From an uncultured Muribaculaceae bacterium (lineage in GTDB: Bacteria > Bacteroidota > Bacteroidia > Bacteroidales > Muribaculaceae), in the NCBI GenBank assembly GCA_944321905.1, contig CALUNI010000006.1:1-48849 (forward strand): DNA of 48,849 bases, given 5' to 3'. Positions 16,250 to 25,377 of the stretch are shown piece by piece. Under the pieces are notes generated by a model. The model was not told where the DNA came from. It searched no databases and saw nothing but the letters and a program-made list of their open reading frames with translations. The stretch's first letter is position 1. Every line of letters starts with the position of its first letter. Both the position numbers and the translations under genes were made by a program.

Positions 16250-16620
16250 AAAAATACCTCTTTACCATAGCACTATTGATTCTCGCAGCCGTGGCAGTGG
16301 CCACATATTTCCTGTTCGACCCCTCGCAGTATGCGCTGTTTCCCCGCTGCCCGTTTCTTGTAATCACAGGCCTTAAGTGTCCCGGATGCGGAAGCCAACG
16401 CGTGATACACTCGCTGCTCAACGGCGACATAGCCGCGGCATGGCACTACAATGCCCTCATGGTCGCAGCCATCCCGGCAATAATACTTTACAGTTATGCC
16501 GAAATAACCTATAAACGGCATCCGTCGCTATACGACAACCTAAACCGTCCGCCGGTAATATGGGGCATATTTGCCGCAATCGTGCTATGGTGGATACTAC
16601 GCAACATTTTCGGCTGGTAA
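16246..16620 (+). CDS. DUF2752 family small membrane protein
   Basis: A 124-residue protein starting inside the MATE stop codon. It has a hydrophobic N-terminus (LFTIALLILAAVAVATYFLF), then CPFLVITGLKCPGCGSQR, the DUF2752 hallmark, with Cys residues possibly binding metal or forming disulfides, and two further hydrophobic segments (ALMVAAIPAIILY and WGIFAAIVLWWIL). The family has no established function. The 4-bp overlap suggests a shared role or dosage with the MATE transporter. Confidence 0.85.
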   Translation: MKKYLFTIALLILAAVAVATYFLFDPSQYALFPRCPFLVITGLKCPGCGSQRVIHSLLNGDIAAAWHYNALMVAAIPAIILYSYAEITYKRHPSLYDNLNRPPVIWGIFAAIVLWWILRNIFGW

Positions 16621-16724
16621 CCCGCGCCCTGCGTAAACTCGAAAAACACGAATCGGCGTGATCAAAAGAAAAAATTCGGGACAGATTCTCCAACCGACTT
16701 CAAGTTTTTTTCAACTGATTTTAT

Positions 16725-16732
16725 TAAATTTG
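16725..16732 (+). promoter_or_regulatory. Candidate -7 element of the YitT gene
   Basis: TAAATTTG matches TAnnTTTG and lies 25 bp before the ATG at 16758. No convincing -33 element was found. Confidence 0.4.
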
Positions 16733-16757
16733 TGCTAATAAAAAATTGGACTAATTC

Positions 16758-17723
16758 ATGAAAAAGACAATTTGCAGTTGGATTACCATTTTCATAGGCT
16801 GCGCAATAATGGCAGCCGGATTCGTATATTTCATAAACCCATATGGGCTGGTTCCCGGAGGCGTATATGGAGCAAGCATAGTGTTGCAACGCATTTTCCC
16901 CTCGATACAGGTCGGAACGTTCGGGTACATGCTCGACATACCGCTGCTCACACTGTCGGTTATCCTACTCGGCAGCAAGCTTGGAATCCGCACTATTGTA
17001 GCCGCACTCATCACGCCATTCATAATGAACGCGCTCGAATGGATTTCATACCCCGACGAGGAAGCACTGCAAGCCCTCGACCCTACCCGGCTGCTTGGCG
17101 GAACAATCGATTTGAGCCAACACTTGATTATTGCCACACTGATAGGCGCGGCCGTCATAGGAATAGGATGCGGGCTTATCGTGCGCAACCAAGCCACATC
17201 GGGAGGCAGCGACATCGTTGCCATGATAATACAGAAGTATTTCCACTTGCGCTTTTCCCGGGCAATCATGCTCGTTGACGGCGTAGTGGTGATGTTTGGA
17301 CTTATCGTAATCGGATTAGGGATAGGCAGCGACAGTGCCGAACACCAACCTGCCATATACCTGTCGCTATATTCACTGGTTTCGATATTCATAACGTCGC
17401 GCGTGCTGGCATTCGTCATCAACGGTCCCAAAAACGACAAATTAATGTTTGTAATAAGCGAAAAGCACCTGCCCGACCTGCGGGAATATATCATCAAGGA
17501 CCTTGACCGCACAGCCACCTACATCAAGAGCAGCGGCCTATATACCGGGCATGACAAGGAGATGCTTTTCCTTGTCGTAAGTTACAAAGAGGTGGAAAAC
17601 CTGAAAGTAAAAATAAAACAAGCCGACCCCAACGCATTTGTCGTCGTTACCGACGCCTACGACACTTATGGCGAGGGTTGGAAACCGCTGCCGTCGTCAA
17701 AAAACGACATTACTCCCGAATGA
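16758..17723 (+). CDS. YitT family membrane protein
   Basis: A 321-residue protein with five or six hydrophobic segments in the first ~215 residues (YitT/DUF161 domain; NPYGLVPGGVYG and NQATSGGSDIVA are typical) and a soluble C-terminal DUF2179 domain at ~230-310 (D-R-T-A-T-Y-I-K-S-S-G-L-Y-T-G and VVVTDAYDTYGEGW). It should sit in the inner membrane with the DUF2179 domain cytoplasmic. The transported substrate of YitT proteins is not established. It is a single-gene unit between its own promoter and the terminator at 17756-17798. Confidence 0.88.
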   Translation: MKKTICSWITIFIGCAIMAAGFVYFINPYGLVPGGVYGASIVLQRIFPSIQVGTFGYMLDIPLLTLSVILLGSKLGIRTIVAALITPFIMNALEWISYPDEEALQALDPTRLLGGTIDLSQHLIIATLIGAAVIGIGCGLIVRNQATSGGSDIVAMIIQKYFHLRFSRAIMLVDGVVVMFGLIVIGLGIGSDSAEHQPAIYLSLYSLVSIFITSRVLAFVINGPKNDKLMFVISEKHLPDLREYIIKDLDRTATYIKSSGLYTGHDKEMLFLVVSYKEVENLKVKIKQADPNAFVVVTDAYDTYGEGWKPLPSSKNDITPE

Positions 17724-17755
17724 GACATCCAAATTCCAAGGCGGCATAATGACAC

Positions 17756-17798
17756 AAAAGCGGGCGCACCTAATCGTTACATAGGTACGCCCGCTTTT
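17756..17798. terminator. Bidirectional terminator
   Basis: AAAAGCGGGCG pairs with CGCCCGCTTTT, then a C/A mismatch and ACCTA pairs with TAGGT around a 9-nt loop. It lies between convergent genes (YitT plus, T9SS protein minus) and carries A/T tails on both strands. Confidence 0.75.
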
Positions 17799-17828
17799 AG
17801 AATACTTTTGTCACATACCGCTCTCGCA

Positions 17829-20003
17829 CTACTTGACAATCACTTTCTGAACATTGCTGCCACATTTCACGACATACACGCCACTTTCAAGCATTGCCTC
17901 AAACCGGGTCTGCGACGAGGATGCGACTACCATGCCTCCGATGTTATATATCGTTATGTCGTAACCATCGGGGTTGGTAACGGAAACAACTCCATCACCG
18001 GCGACGATATCCACCCCGTCACCTGCCGACACGTCTTCAATACCGCTGCCTGTAACATCGACAATTTCAAGATAGCGCAAATACAGATAACCGCTCAACG
18101 CCGGAGACAGCGCATGAAATCCGAAGAAATGCACGCCCGACTCATCGGGGGTCACTACCACCGAATAATCGGTATGCTCCAACGGCACCTTGGGTATATC
18201 CAACACCACCGACTGCGCCGCAACCTCATCGTCGTTGCCAAACGTGATTGCAAGATGCTCGGGATAATCTCCATGGCTCGAATTGACGTTGACAGTTAAC
18301 CTGTATTTATGTCCCGCCTCATAGTTGATAGGCGGAGCGAACAGCCAGTCGTCGGCATCGTTCACCTCGTTATAGAAATAAAGTGCTGAGCCTTCATAAT
18401 AAGTCCACGAAGAAAAGTCACCATTGCCGTCTATGACCTTGTATGAATTGTACATTTCTTCCTCGTCATAGAAATTAAACGAATAAGGCACATCAAGAGG
18501 AAGTCCGCCTATGACCGAATTCGACAATATGGCATAACCATCTTGCCCTTTATACCGGGAAACAATCATATATGTGTAACGATACAAGTCTTCGGGTATC
18601 TCTTCGGTATAAGTCGTTCCTGTGAAATCCTCTTCGAGTATGTCGCCGGGATAGCGCACTATGCGATATGTTATGCCCGACGGGTCTATAGGCTTCCCGT
18701 GTATTCCATATGTCGGGGCATCCCATGTCAAAGTGAGCTTCAAGCCTTCGACCGAAAGCTTGACATTCGATGGAGCATAGGGAAGGTCATATCCGGCAAA
18801 CACCGAGAAATCTTTGTACACGCCCTTCTCCCCGTCGGAATTGACGGCATAACATGTGAAATCATGCTCGCCATAAGCCAACGTCATTTCATCGGTAGAA
18901 ACCGTGGCACCGGGAGCAACATTTTCCAAGCTCACCACGACCTCGCCATTCTCCTCTACCACGAGCGTCAGTGTCCCTGTCAAGGCATTGCTGTCGTAAT
19001 CGTTTAAAGGTGCTGTCATTGTAAAACGCCCCGTCTGCAAATCGTCGGAATCGTCCGATACGTTATATGCAAAATCGGTCACGCACTCGGGCGCGGTCAA
19101 TGACGGTTCGTTGAAGAAAGCTCCCGACACGGCGTTGCCTTCGGCAAGATACCCCACCATGGCAGCCTTTCCGGTGCTTACGTTCATCTCAAACATAGGC
19201 ATATAGTAGTCGCCGACATACAAGCTCGAAGAAGTCATCAACCAATATATCTTATTAGTGTCGTGGTTGCACACGAGAGCCGAATGGCCATCCATCGTTA
19301 CTAGTTGGTCGCTACCCGTGCTGCCGGTCAATAGTCCCTCGGCCACGATATCGGCAATATAGGCAATCTCCCCGTTATTTTTATTAACACGGCCAAATCG
19401 AGGCACATCTGGCACCCCGTTGGCTTCGTAGATTATGTACAACAATCCGTAACGGTCGACCACGATTGCGCGTGAACGATATATTCTCTCGCCGCTCTCG
19501 GCCAAGAAGCCCACATTTTCCCTATCGCCGGTTTCGGGGTCTATTTTTGCCAAATACAACCCGTCGTTGTTGCGGCCGACTCCATAAATCACATCCGACG
19601 ATATATCGTAAGTGAGAGAACTGGTCAAGCCTCCGTAATTGTCGGGAAGATCAATCGATTTTTCAAGCGTTCCTGTGCGCAAGTCATAAATCTGCCATTG
19701 CGGGACTATGGTCCATTCAAATCCGTCGGTATCGTCATAAGAATTGACATACACCTTTCCTGCATTATAAGTGACACCGCCTCCAACCATAAGCGGGGAA
19801 ATTACAGGCAACTTACTGTCATAACCTGCCGGGAGTCGATAAATGCCCGCAGAGTCGGTCGTAAACACGTCTTTAGGCCAAGTGTGGTCGAAATGTAGCC
19901 CTATGTACAGGTCCACACCATCCTTCGACAATTGCGGGACGGTTTGCGAATAACCCATTAACGCCATGCACGCCAAAGCCAACGGTAATAATGTTTTTTT
20001 CAT
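17829..20003 (-). CDS. T9SS-exported protein with FN3 and jelly-roll-like domains
   Basis: A 724-residue secreted protein. The signal peptide (MKKTLLPLALACMALMGYSQ) is followed by a ~300-residue region with repeated beta-strand blocks (YDLRTGTLEKSIDLPDNYGG, YGVGRNNDGLYLAKIDPETG) resembling a beta-propeller. FN3-like strands follow at ~415-510 (APSNVKLSVEGLKLTLTWDAP), then a choice-of-anchor/jelly-roll-like module at ~510-650 (DDWLFAPPINYEAGHKYRL). The end (I-T-I-Y-N-I-G-G-M-V-V, ESGVYVVKCG...KVIVK) is a type A T9SS sorting tail. It should cross the outer membrane by T9SS and be anchored or released. It lies 85 bp after the larger T9SS gene; ligand unknown. Confidence 0.82.
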   Translation of the reverse strand: MKKTLLPLALACMALMGYSQTVPQLSKDGVDLYIGLHFDHTWPKDVFTTDSAGIYRLPAGYDSKLPVISPLMVGGGVTYNAGKVYVNSYDDTDGFEWTIVPQWQIYDLRTGTLEKSIDLPDNYGGLTSSLTYDISSDVIYGVGRNNDGLYLAKIDPETGDRENVGFLAESGERIYRSRAIVVDRYGLLYIIYEANGVPDVPRFGRVNKNNGEIAYIADIVAEGLLTGSTGSDQLVTMDGHSALVCNHDTNKIYWLMTSSSLYVGDYYMPMFEMNVSTGKAAMVGYLAEGNAVSGAFFNEPSLTAPECVTDFAYNVSDDSDDLQTGRFTMTAPLNDYDSNALTGTLTLVVEENGEVVVSLENVAPGATVSTDEMTLAYGEHDFTCYAVNSDGEKGVYKDFSVFAGYDLPYAPSNVKLSVEGLKLTLTWDAPTYGIHGKPIDPSGITYRIVRYPGDILEEDFTGTTYTEEIPEDLYRYTYMIVSRYKGQDGYAILSNSVIGGLPLDVPYSFNFYDEEEMYNSYKVIDGNGDFSSWTYYEGSALYFYNEVNDADDWLFAPPINYEAGHKYRLTVNVNSSHGDYPEHLAITFGNDDEVAAQSVVLDIPKVPLEHTDYSVVVTPDESGVHFFGFHALSPALSGYLYLRYLEIVDVTGSGIEDVSAGDGVDIVAGDGVVSVTNPDGYDITIYNIGGMVVASSSQTRFEAMLESGVYVVKCGSNVQKVIVK

Positions 20004-20034
20004 TTACAAAAATTATTATGTTTCTAAAACCAAA

Positions 20035-20067
20035 GCTGTTTGAACCCCTTTACGAAGCCCAAACAGC
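20035..20067 (-). terminator. Hairpin between the two T9SS genes
   Basis: GCTGTTTG (20035-20042) and CAAACAGC (20060-20067) form an 8-bp stem with a 17-nt loop in the 85-bp gap. The minus-strand downstream side is T-rich but broken by G and A, so it is at best a weak terminator. Confidence 0.4.
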
Positions 20068-20088
20068 CCTTCATCATTTTATAGATTT

Positions 20089-23000
20089 TTATTTGACAAT
20101 TTTAAGAGTTTGTGCAGAACCGTCGTGACCGACAGCTTTTACTACATAAACGCCACATTCAAGTCCGTCAAGCGACACGCCGCCGGTCTCCTCGGTGAAC
20201 ATGACCATGCGGCCTTGAACATCGTAGATTGCGGTGTTTGCAATGTCTGCCGGGATATTAAGGATTCCGTTACAGTAGTAAACCGAAGCCATGCCTGCAA
20301 GCCCATCTACCGAGCTTCCTTCCACTTCCGAAATCTTGAAGTTATCGACAGCCACAATCTTGTCGCTGAATGTCTCGCCACAGAATGCCAAGAAACCGAA
20401 TGTTATGGCATTGGCGTTATCGATTCCTTCAAACTGATATTCATAGTGAGTCCAATCGGCCTCGGTTGCAAGTTCCACGATAGTCTCATAATCACCTTCC
20501 TCATAAGTCGGGTCATACGCCCATACGAGTGCCAGACCCGCCGCATCCGATGGCTTGTAATAGTCAAACTCAATCTTGTAATACTTGCCGATTTCGCAAT
20601 TGAACTTCGGAGTATAAACAAAGTCGATGCGGTTCTTGACCTCGACAACAGGAGCGACAAGGGCCCGGCTTCCCGATGCTGCCTCGACTCCATACTTTGA
20701 AGTTTCGTCGATAATCCAAGGCATCGTAGAACGAGGTATCGACCAGTTGGGTTCTATGCGACCTGTGGCGACAGCCTCGTCATCAAAGTCATTTTCATAT
20801 GGCATGTCGCATATCGCCGGATACTCGCGCACTTCATATACGCTCACGCCATTGACCGATACGCTTTCTCCTATATTGGATGCAGCAATCGTCACGTTGT
20901 AATCGCCAGTCGTCTCGATGCGTGAAAGTATAAAGTCGATATACGGATACTCGCCGGTGTAAGAGTCTGTACCCAAATATGTGTCGGCAAACGATTGAGT
21001 CTCGCCATTGACAGTTACAGAGAAATCGGCCGGAGCATCGGCATCGGTAATGATACTATAGCGTACCATATAAATAGAACCCTCGGTAAGCGTTACAGCT
21101 GGAGATGTCAGCGTTGCAGTCCCTTCTCCTGTTGCCGTGTACGCTCCATCGGCGAGAGTCCACCCTTCGGCAACCCATGCTTCGTCCGACATGTCGAACC
21201 CGGCAATTTGATTCACTATGCGGTCAACGGTCGGATACAACACATCGGTAACCGCATTACCTTGAACATCACCTACCATAGAAACAGCACGAAGTATCAT
21301 TACGTCGTTTACCCACTCGCTGCCGTCAATCGGCACGCTCGACAAGCTTGCCATAGTGCCGGGTGCGCCTGTTGCCGTGGCAATCTCCTTGTCGCCACAC
21401 ATTACAGTCACTGTCACATCGTCTTCAAGGGCATACCCATCGACATCTACCGTAGGATAATTCCAATACAGGTTCAAGCCGGTTTCGTCGAAAGTCAAGA
21501 AAGCCCTAAAATCGACAGGAGCGGCAGCATATATGTCACGCTCGTTCAGAGCCACCTCGATGTCGTCGAGCATCACGCTTCCGGCAGTTTCAAACATGAT
21601 GCGGAAATCGTATGTATCATCGGCCTCAAACGCAGGAATCAAGAACACCTGTTCCGTCCAATCCGACGAAGCCTCAACCGTACCTACAGTCTTGGTTTCG
21701 ATGCCGTTAAACACATTCACCGTCAATTCTGCATCGCTCTTTACCTTGAACGAGATACTATATGTGTCGCGCAAGCGTTCTTGCATGAACCACGGAGTCG
21801 AAGCCTCGGCATCAAGCCCGATGGCGATATTGTCGATGTCGGAAGTAACGGTTGCTCCTGTATATCCTACCGGGGTTTCCCCAAGTTCATACGAATTGAA
21901 GTCTTCGCTATATGGAAGTGCGGCATATACCTTAGCACCTATTCTCACGTTGTCGATAGACACCGTAGCATCGTAGTCGGCATCGGCCACAAGCTGCCAT
22001 ACCGCGCAGTAAGTTCCGTCTTCGGTCGGAGTAAACAGATATCTGTAAGACGTTTCGGTAGTTGCGAGTTCGACACGGCTGTCGGCAATGAGTTCGGCTT
22101 CGCTTTGTCCGCTTGCCATGCTGAATGCAAAAGTACAGCCTTCTGCACCGGCAAGCGAATAGTTGGCATAGATAAACGTAACTTCATAAGTGTAGCCGGC
22201 TTTCATGTTGATAAGCGGCGAATAAACCGTCTCGTTGCGCTCGGCTCCTGTCGCATTAGAAGTCAATGCACCGTCAAGCACTTCAAAAGTAGTCGCCGCA
22301 GGCATACTCCAACCCGACAGACTGCCACTGTCGAATGTCTCTTCATAAGGCACCTCGACCGCTCCGCTCGCGCCATTATCATAATAATACACACGGAAGC
22401 CGTTGATAAACGTCTGGTTCTGAGTACCCGTGCAGCGAACACCAATATAATAGTCGCTTGAGATATCAAGGCCAAATTGCTCTGAAGTATAAGTTATGGT
22501 TCCATTGCCTACGGCCTCAACATCGAGCACCTTGCGTTCCATGAATATGCTTTGAGCCTCAGAGCCTATGTAAATCTCGAAATAAGAGGACCATTGCTCC
22601 GAAGCCTTGACATCTATCTCGACAACGTAACGACGCTCGGCCGAAAGTGCCATGGCCGGGGTTATCATCCAGTCGTCGCGAGTGGATTTTGTGGCAAGTT
22701 TCATGCTGTTGTCCCACGACTGGTATTCATACGTCTGATAACCGTCAACGTTTTCGATGGTCCATTCTTCAAACGAGCCATTACCCACGCCACCCCAGTT
22801 GTAAAGCAAGGTGCGTTCACCGTTGAAGTCTTCAAGGTCAAGGGAAACCGCAGCCGGCGTGCTAAGTTTTTCGGCCTCGCAGTATGCGTAAATTTCATAA
22901 GTTGCCGTGCCTTCAAACGGGACAGGAGAATCCACATACGACATTGCCTCGCCTGCCTTCCCGGTGACTTCTTCAACCTGCTCGCCATTGCGCATGATGC

Positions 23001-25104
23001 GTATCGTGACATCCTGCTCTTGCGAGATTGCAACATTCTCGGTATCGACGTTAGGATTTGTCCAGCCAAGCGTTACCGTACCTGCTTGAATGTCGGAAAC
23101 AGCAGTGAAATCAGACGGAGCAACAGGGATCACGCCATCGCTGGCCTCGACCTTAACCGAAAGAAGGAACAAAGAACCGTTAAACACGGGCGATGTCGCA
23201 TGGAAACCAAGATAATAATTTCCGGCTGTCTCGGGAGTAATGCGGTAATACGACGATATCTCGCCTTGGAACGACTCGTTTGCTATGATTTCAGTCATTG
23301 CATCGGCGGTCGCGGCAGTGCCGAGTGCCACTTCCATGGTCTCGGGTTCAAAACCGCCGGTCGAATTCAAAGTATAAGAAACTATATAGCTCTTGCCTGC
23401 GCTGAGCGACAAAGCCGGAGAAATAATCCAGTCGTCTTGTGGCTGGGTATATGACATCGACAACACTACGCCGGCACCATCGCTGCCCTGCCATGCACCG
23501 TCGCTATTCACGTCGATTACCGTCCAATCGCTGATGTCACTGTCCTCTACGAAATTGCGGTCGAGCAATACCGCAGGCTCGGCAGCTTCGCCGTAATCGA
23601 TTGTAACCTCGGTTATATACCAAGTAGAATACACCGAACACAAGTTGCGCAATGCCACCTTGTAGTTTCCGGCCTCACCAATGGTAAACGGTATTACATC
23701 TTCGGTAACACTGGTCGCCATATCAAGTGCGCCAACTTTCTCATAGGCAGAGACATCGTTGCCAGTTCCCACATAAACTTCAATATTGTCCGACTCGCCT
23801 GGCATCATATACGTCTTTGAAACCGTGATTTCATAATTGCCCGGAGTAAATGCTATTTCGGGAGAGATGAGATAATCGTCGTTGCTGTTCATATACGAGT
23901 AGCAGAAGGCACCCGAGCCAAACGATGTCCACGTGGTATTGTCGCCATTGGCGTCAAATGTGGTCCAGTCGCCAAGGTCGGTCATGAAACTTTGCGTGTA
24001 AGGCAACGTAATCGTCTCGGCAGGCTGGTCACCCTTGGTGCATTCGATGCTGAACGACTTTACCTTAATCACCGAACCCATGGGAGCCTGAGAAGTCACA
24101 TTCACGAGCGACATTGAATAGTCACCTGTGACTTCCGACGTGAAATTAGCCTTTATCTCATAGTTTATCGACGAAGGGTGTATTTGCGTCTGAGCAGTCT
24201 CGGTCAGCTTGACTTGAGGCGTATAATTTTGGTCGCCAAACATCAATGCCACTTGTCGGTAATAGTAATCGGGTTCTGCATAATCATCGGCATAGGCATA
24301 AAATATAACCTCATATTCGTTGCCTTCCACAAAGTGGAATTTCGGAGACACAAACCAGTCGTTAGTCGCACCCGTTGTGTTACATTTCGATGCGCCAAAA
24401 TAGCCGTTGATCTCGCCCCACGTGTTGCCGTCGCCATCTCCGTCCCAACCTGTCCATCCATCATTTGAACGCGAGAAGTCGATGCTATAAGGCAACTCGG
24501 CAAGTGACGGTTCATCACCGCCAACGTCTCCGCCACCGGTGCCGACACCGCTCACCATCCCCTCGGGGCCTTCGATGCTGAACGACATGCAATACACGTC
24601 GGCCATCTCGTTATCGGCTATACGGTTCAACAGAGATATTGAAAAATCGCCGGTCACAGTCGCAGTAAACGTCGTATTGGCAACCATACCGTCCTTTGTC
24701 ATCATCAATGCGGCAGGCTGGCACAAGACTGTTTCGGGGGTGTATGCCCAATCGCCGAACATCACATACACCGGAGCTCCGACAGGGCTTATATTCAAGC
24801 CAAAGAACGTGTTAAACACCGCATTCACGGTATAAGACTCGCCTTCTACAAAGTGGAACTTGGGCGACGCAAACCAGTCGTCGGTTCCCGACGGATTACA
24901 ATACGAAGCCACATACATGCTATACTCGTCGGTGGCCCACGTCTTACCGTCGCCATCGCCATCATGGGAGGTCCACCCGTCGGGCGATGACAGAAAATCG
25001 ATGGTATATGTTTCCCTTATCGGCTGCTCCTCGCCGTCCTGCGCCATAGCAGAGGCAAAGACCGATGCGCATATACACACCAAAGTGTAAAACCTTTTTT
25101 TCAT
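20089..25104 (-). CDS. Giant T9SS-exported multi-module adhesin-like protein
   Basis: A 1671-residue secreted protein with signal peptide (ASVFASAMAQ) and type A T9SS sorting tail (I-Y-D-V-Q-G-R-M-V-M ... CGVYVVKAVG ... TLKIVK). Between them I count about nine jelly-roll-like (choice-of-anchor J / cleaved-adhesin) modules, each opening with a P-Y-x-x-x-F-type strand and carrying D-D-W-x-x-S-P. The first four hold a D-x-D-G-D-type loop (HDGDGDGKTW, WDGDGDGNTW, FDANGDNTTW) that may bind calcium. FN3-like spacers lie at ~660-760 and ~1185-1290. No protease or glycosidase motif was seen. Probable role: surface adhesion or glycan binding; the module count is by eye. Confidence 0.82.
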   Translation of the reverse strand: MKKRFYTLVCICASVFASAMAQDGEEQPIRETYTIDFLSSPDGWTSHDGDGDGKTWATDEYSMYVASYCNPSGTDDWFASPKFHFVEGESYTVNAVFNTFFGLNISPVGAPVYVMFGDWAYTPETVLCQPAALMMTKDGMVANTTFTATVTGDFSISLLNRIADNEMADVYCMSFSIEGPEGMVSGVGTGGGDVGGDEPSLAELPYSIDFSRSNDGWTGWDGDGDGNTWGEINGYFGASKCNTTGATNDWFVSPKFHFVEGNEYEVIFYAYADDYAEPDYYYRQVALMFGDQNYTPQVKLTETAQTQIHPSSINYEIKANFTSEVTGDYSMSLVNVTSQAPMGSVIKVKSFSIECTKGDQPAETITLPYTQSFMTDLGDWTTFDANGDNTTWTSFGSGAFCYSYMNSNDDYLISPEIAFTPGNYEITVSKTYMMPGESDNIEVYVGTGNDVSAYEKVGALDMATSVTEDVIPFTIGEAGNYKVALRNLCSVYSTWYITEVTIDYGEAAEPAVLLDRNFVEDSDISDWTVIDVNSDGAWQGSDGAGVVLSMSYTQPQDDWIISPALSLSAGKSYIVSYTLNSTGGFEPETMEVALGTAATADAMTEIIANESFQGEISSYYRITPETAGNYYLGFHATSPVFNGSLFLLSVKVEASDGVIPVAPSDFTAVSDIQAGTVTLGWTNPNVDTENVAISQEQDVTIRIMRNGEQVEEVTGKAGEAMSYVDSPVPFEGTATYEIYAYCEAEKLSTPAAVSLDLEDFNGERTLLYNWGGVGNGSFEEWTIENVDGYQTYEYQSWDNSMKLATKSTRDDWMITPAMALSAERRYVVEIDVKASEQWSSYFEIYIGSEAQSIFMERKVLDVEAVGNGTITYTSEQFGLDISSDYYIGVRCTGTQNQTFINGFRVYYYDNGASGAVEVPYEETFDSGSLSGWSMPAATTFEVLDGALTSNATGAERNETVYSPLINMKAGYTYEVTFIYANYSLAGAEGCTFAFSMASGQSEAELIADSRVELATTETSYRYLFTPTEDGTYCAVWQLVADADYDATVSIDNVRIGAKVYAALPYSEDFNSYELGETPVGYTGATVTSDIDNIAIGLDAEASTPWFMQERLRDTYSISFKVKSDAELTVNVFNGIETKTVGTVEASSDWTEQVFLIPAFEADDTYDFRIMFETAGSVMLDDIEVALNERDIYAAAPVDFRAFLTFDETGLNLYWNYPTVDVDGYALEDDVTVTVMCGDKEIATATGAPGTMASLSSVPIDGSEWVNDVMILRAVSMVGDVQGNAVTDVLYPTVDRIVNQIAGFDMSDEAWVAEGWTLADGAYTATGEGTATLTSPAVTLTEGSIYMVRYSIITDADAPADFSVTVNGETQSFADTYLGTDSYTGEYPYIDFILSRIETTGDYNVTIAASNIGESVSVNGVSVYEVREYPAICDMPYENDFDDEAVATGRIEPNWSIPRSTMPWIIDETSKYGVEAASGSRALVAPVVEVKNRIDFVYTPKFNCEIGKYYKIEFDYYKPSDAAGLALVWAYDPTYEEGDYETIVELATEADWTHYEYQFEGIDNANAITFGFLAFCGETFSDKIVAVDNFKISEVEGSSVDGLAGMASVYYCNGILNIPADIANTAIYDVQGRMVMFTEETGGVSLDGLECGVYVVKAVGHDGSAQTLKIVK

Positions 25105-25174
25105 AAGAGAAATAGTTAAATTATATTAATATAAATTGTCCTTCTATTTTACAGAAAATGCACCACACACCTTA

Positions 25175-25182
25175 CAAAGATA
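25175..25182 (-). promoter_or_regulatory. Candidate -7 element of the giant T9SS gene
   Basis: TATCTTTG on the minus strand, 70 bp before the ATG at 25104; the -33 element is not clear. Confidence 0.45.
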
Positions 25183-25254
25183 CTAAATTTTCTTCGACTT
25201 AGCGTATTTTTCAAGATTTTTGCAAAAAAATTTCTAACAGATGTATCAAAACAC

Positions 25255-25262
25255 TACTTTTG
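25255..25262 (+). promoter_or_regulatory. Candidate -7 element of the glutamate synthase-like gene
   Basis: TACTTTTG matches TAnnTTTG, ~115 bp before the ATG at 25378, with no clear -33 element. Confidence 0.35.
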
Positions 25263-25377
25263 TAACATAATGCGTTAAACAAGGGCTATTGCATAATACA
25301 AAAACAATCCAAAAACCTATAAAATATTTGTTTTATACACAATAAAAGCATATTTACCACACAAACATATCACACAC

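Noticed and set aside
20995..22461. 488-residue plus-strand ORF
   Set aside because: Antisense shadow of the giant T9SS gene; His/Arg/Cys-rich with no recognisable domain.
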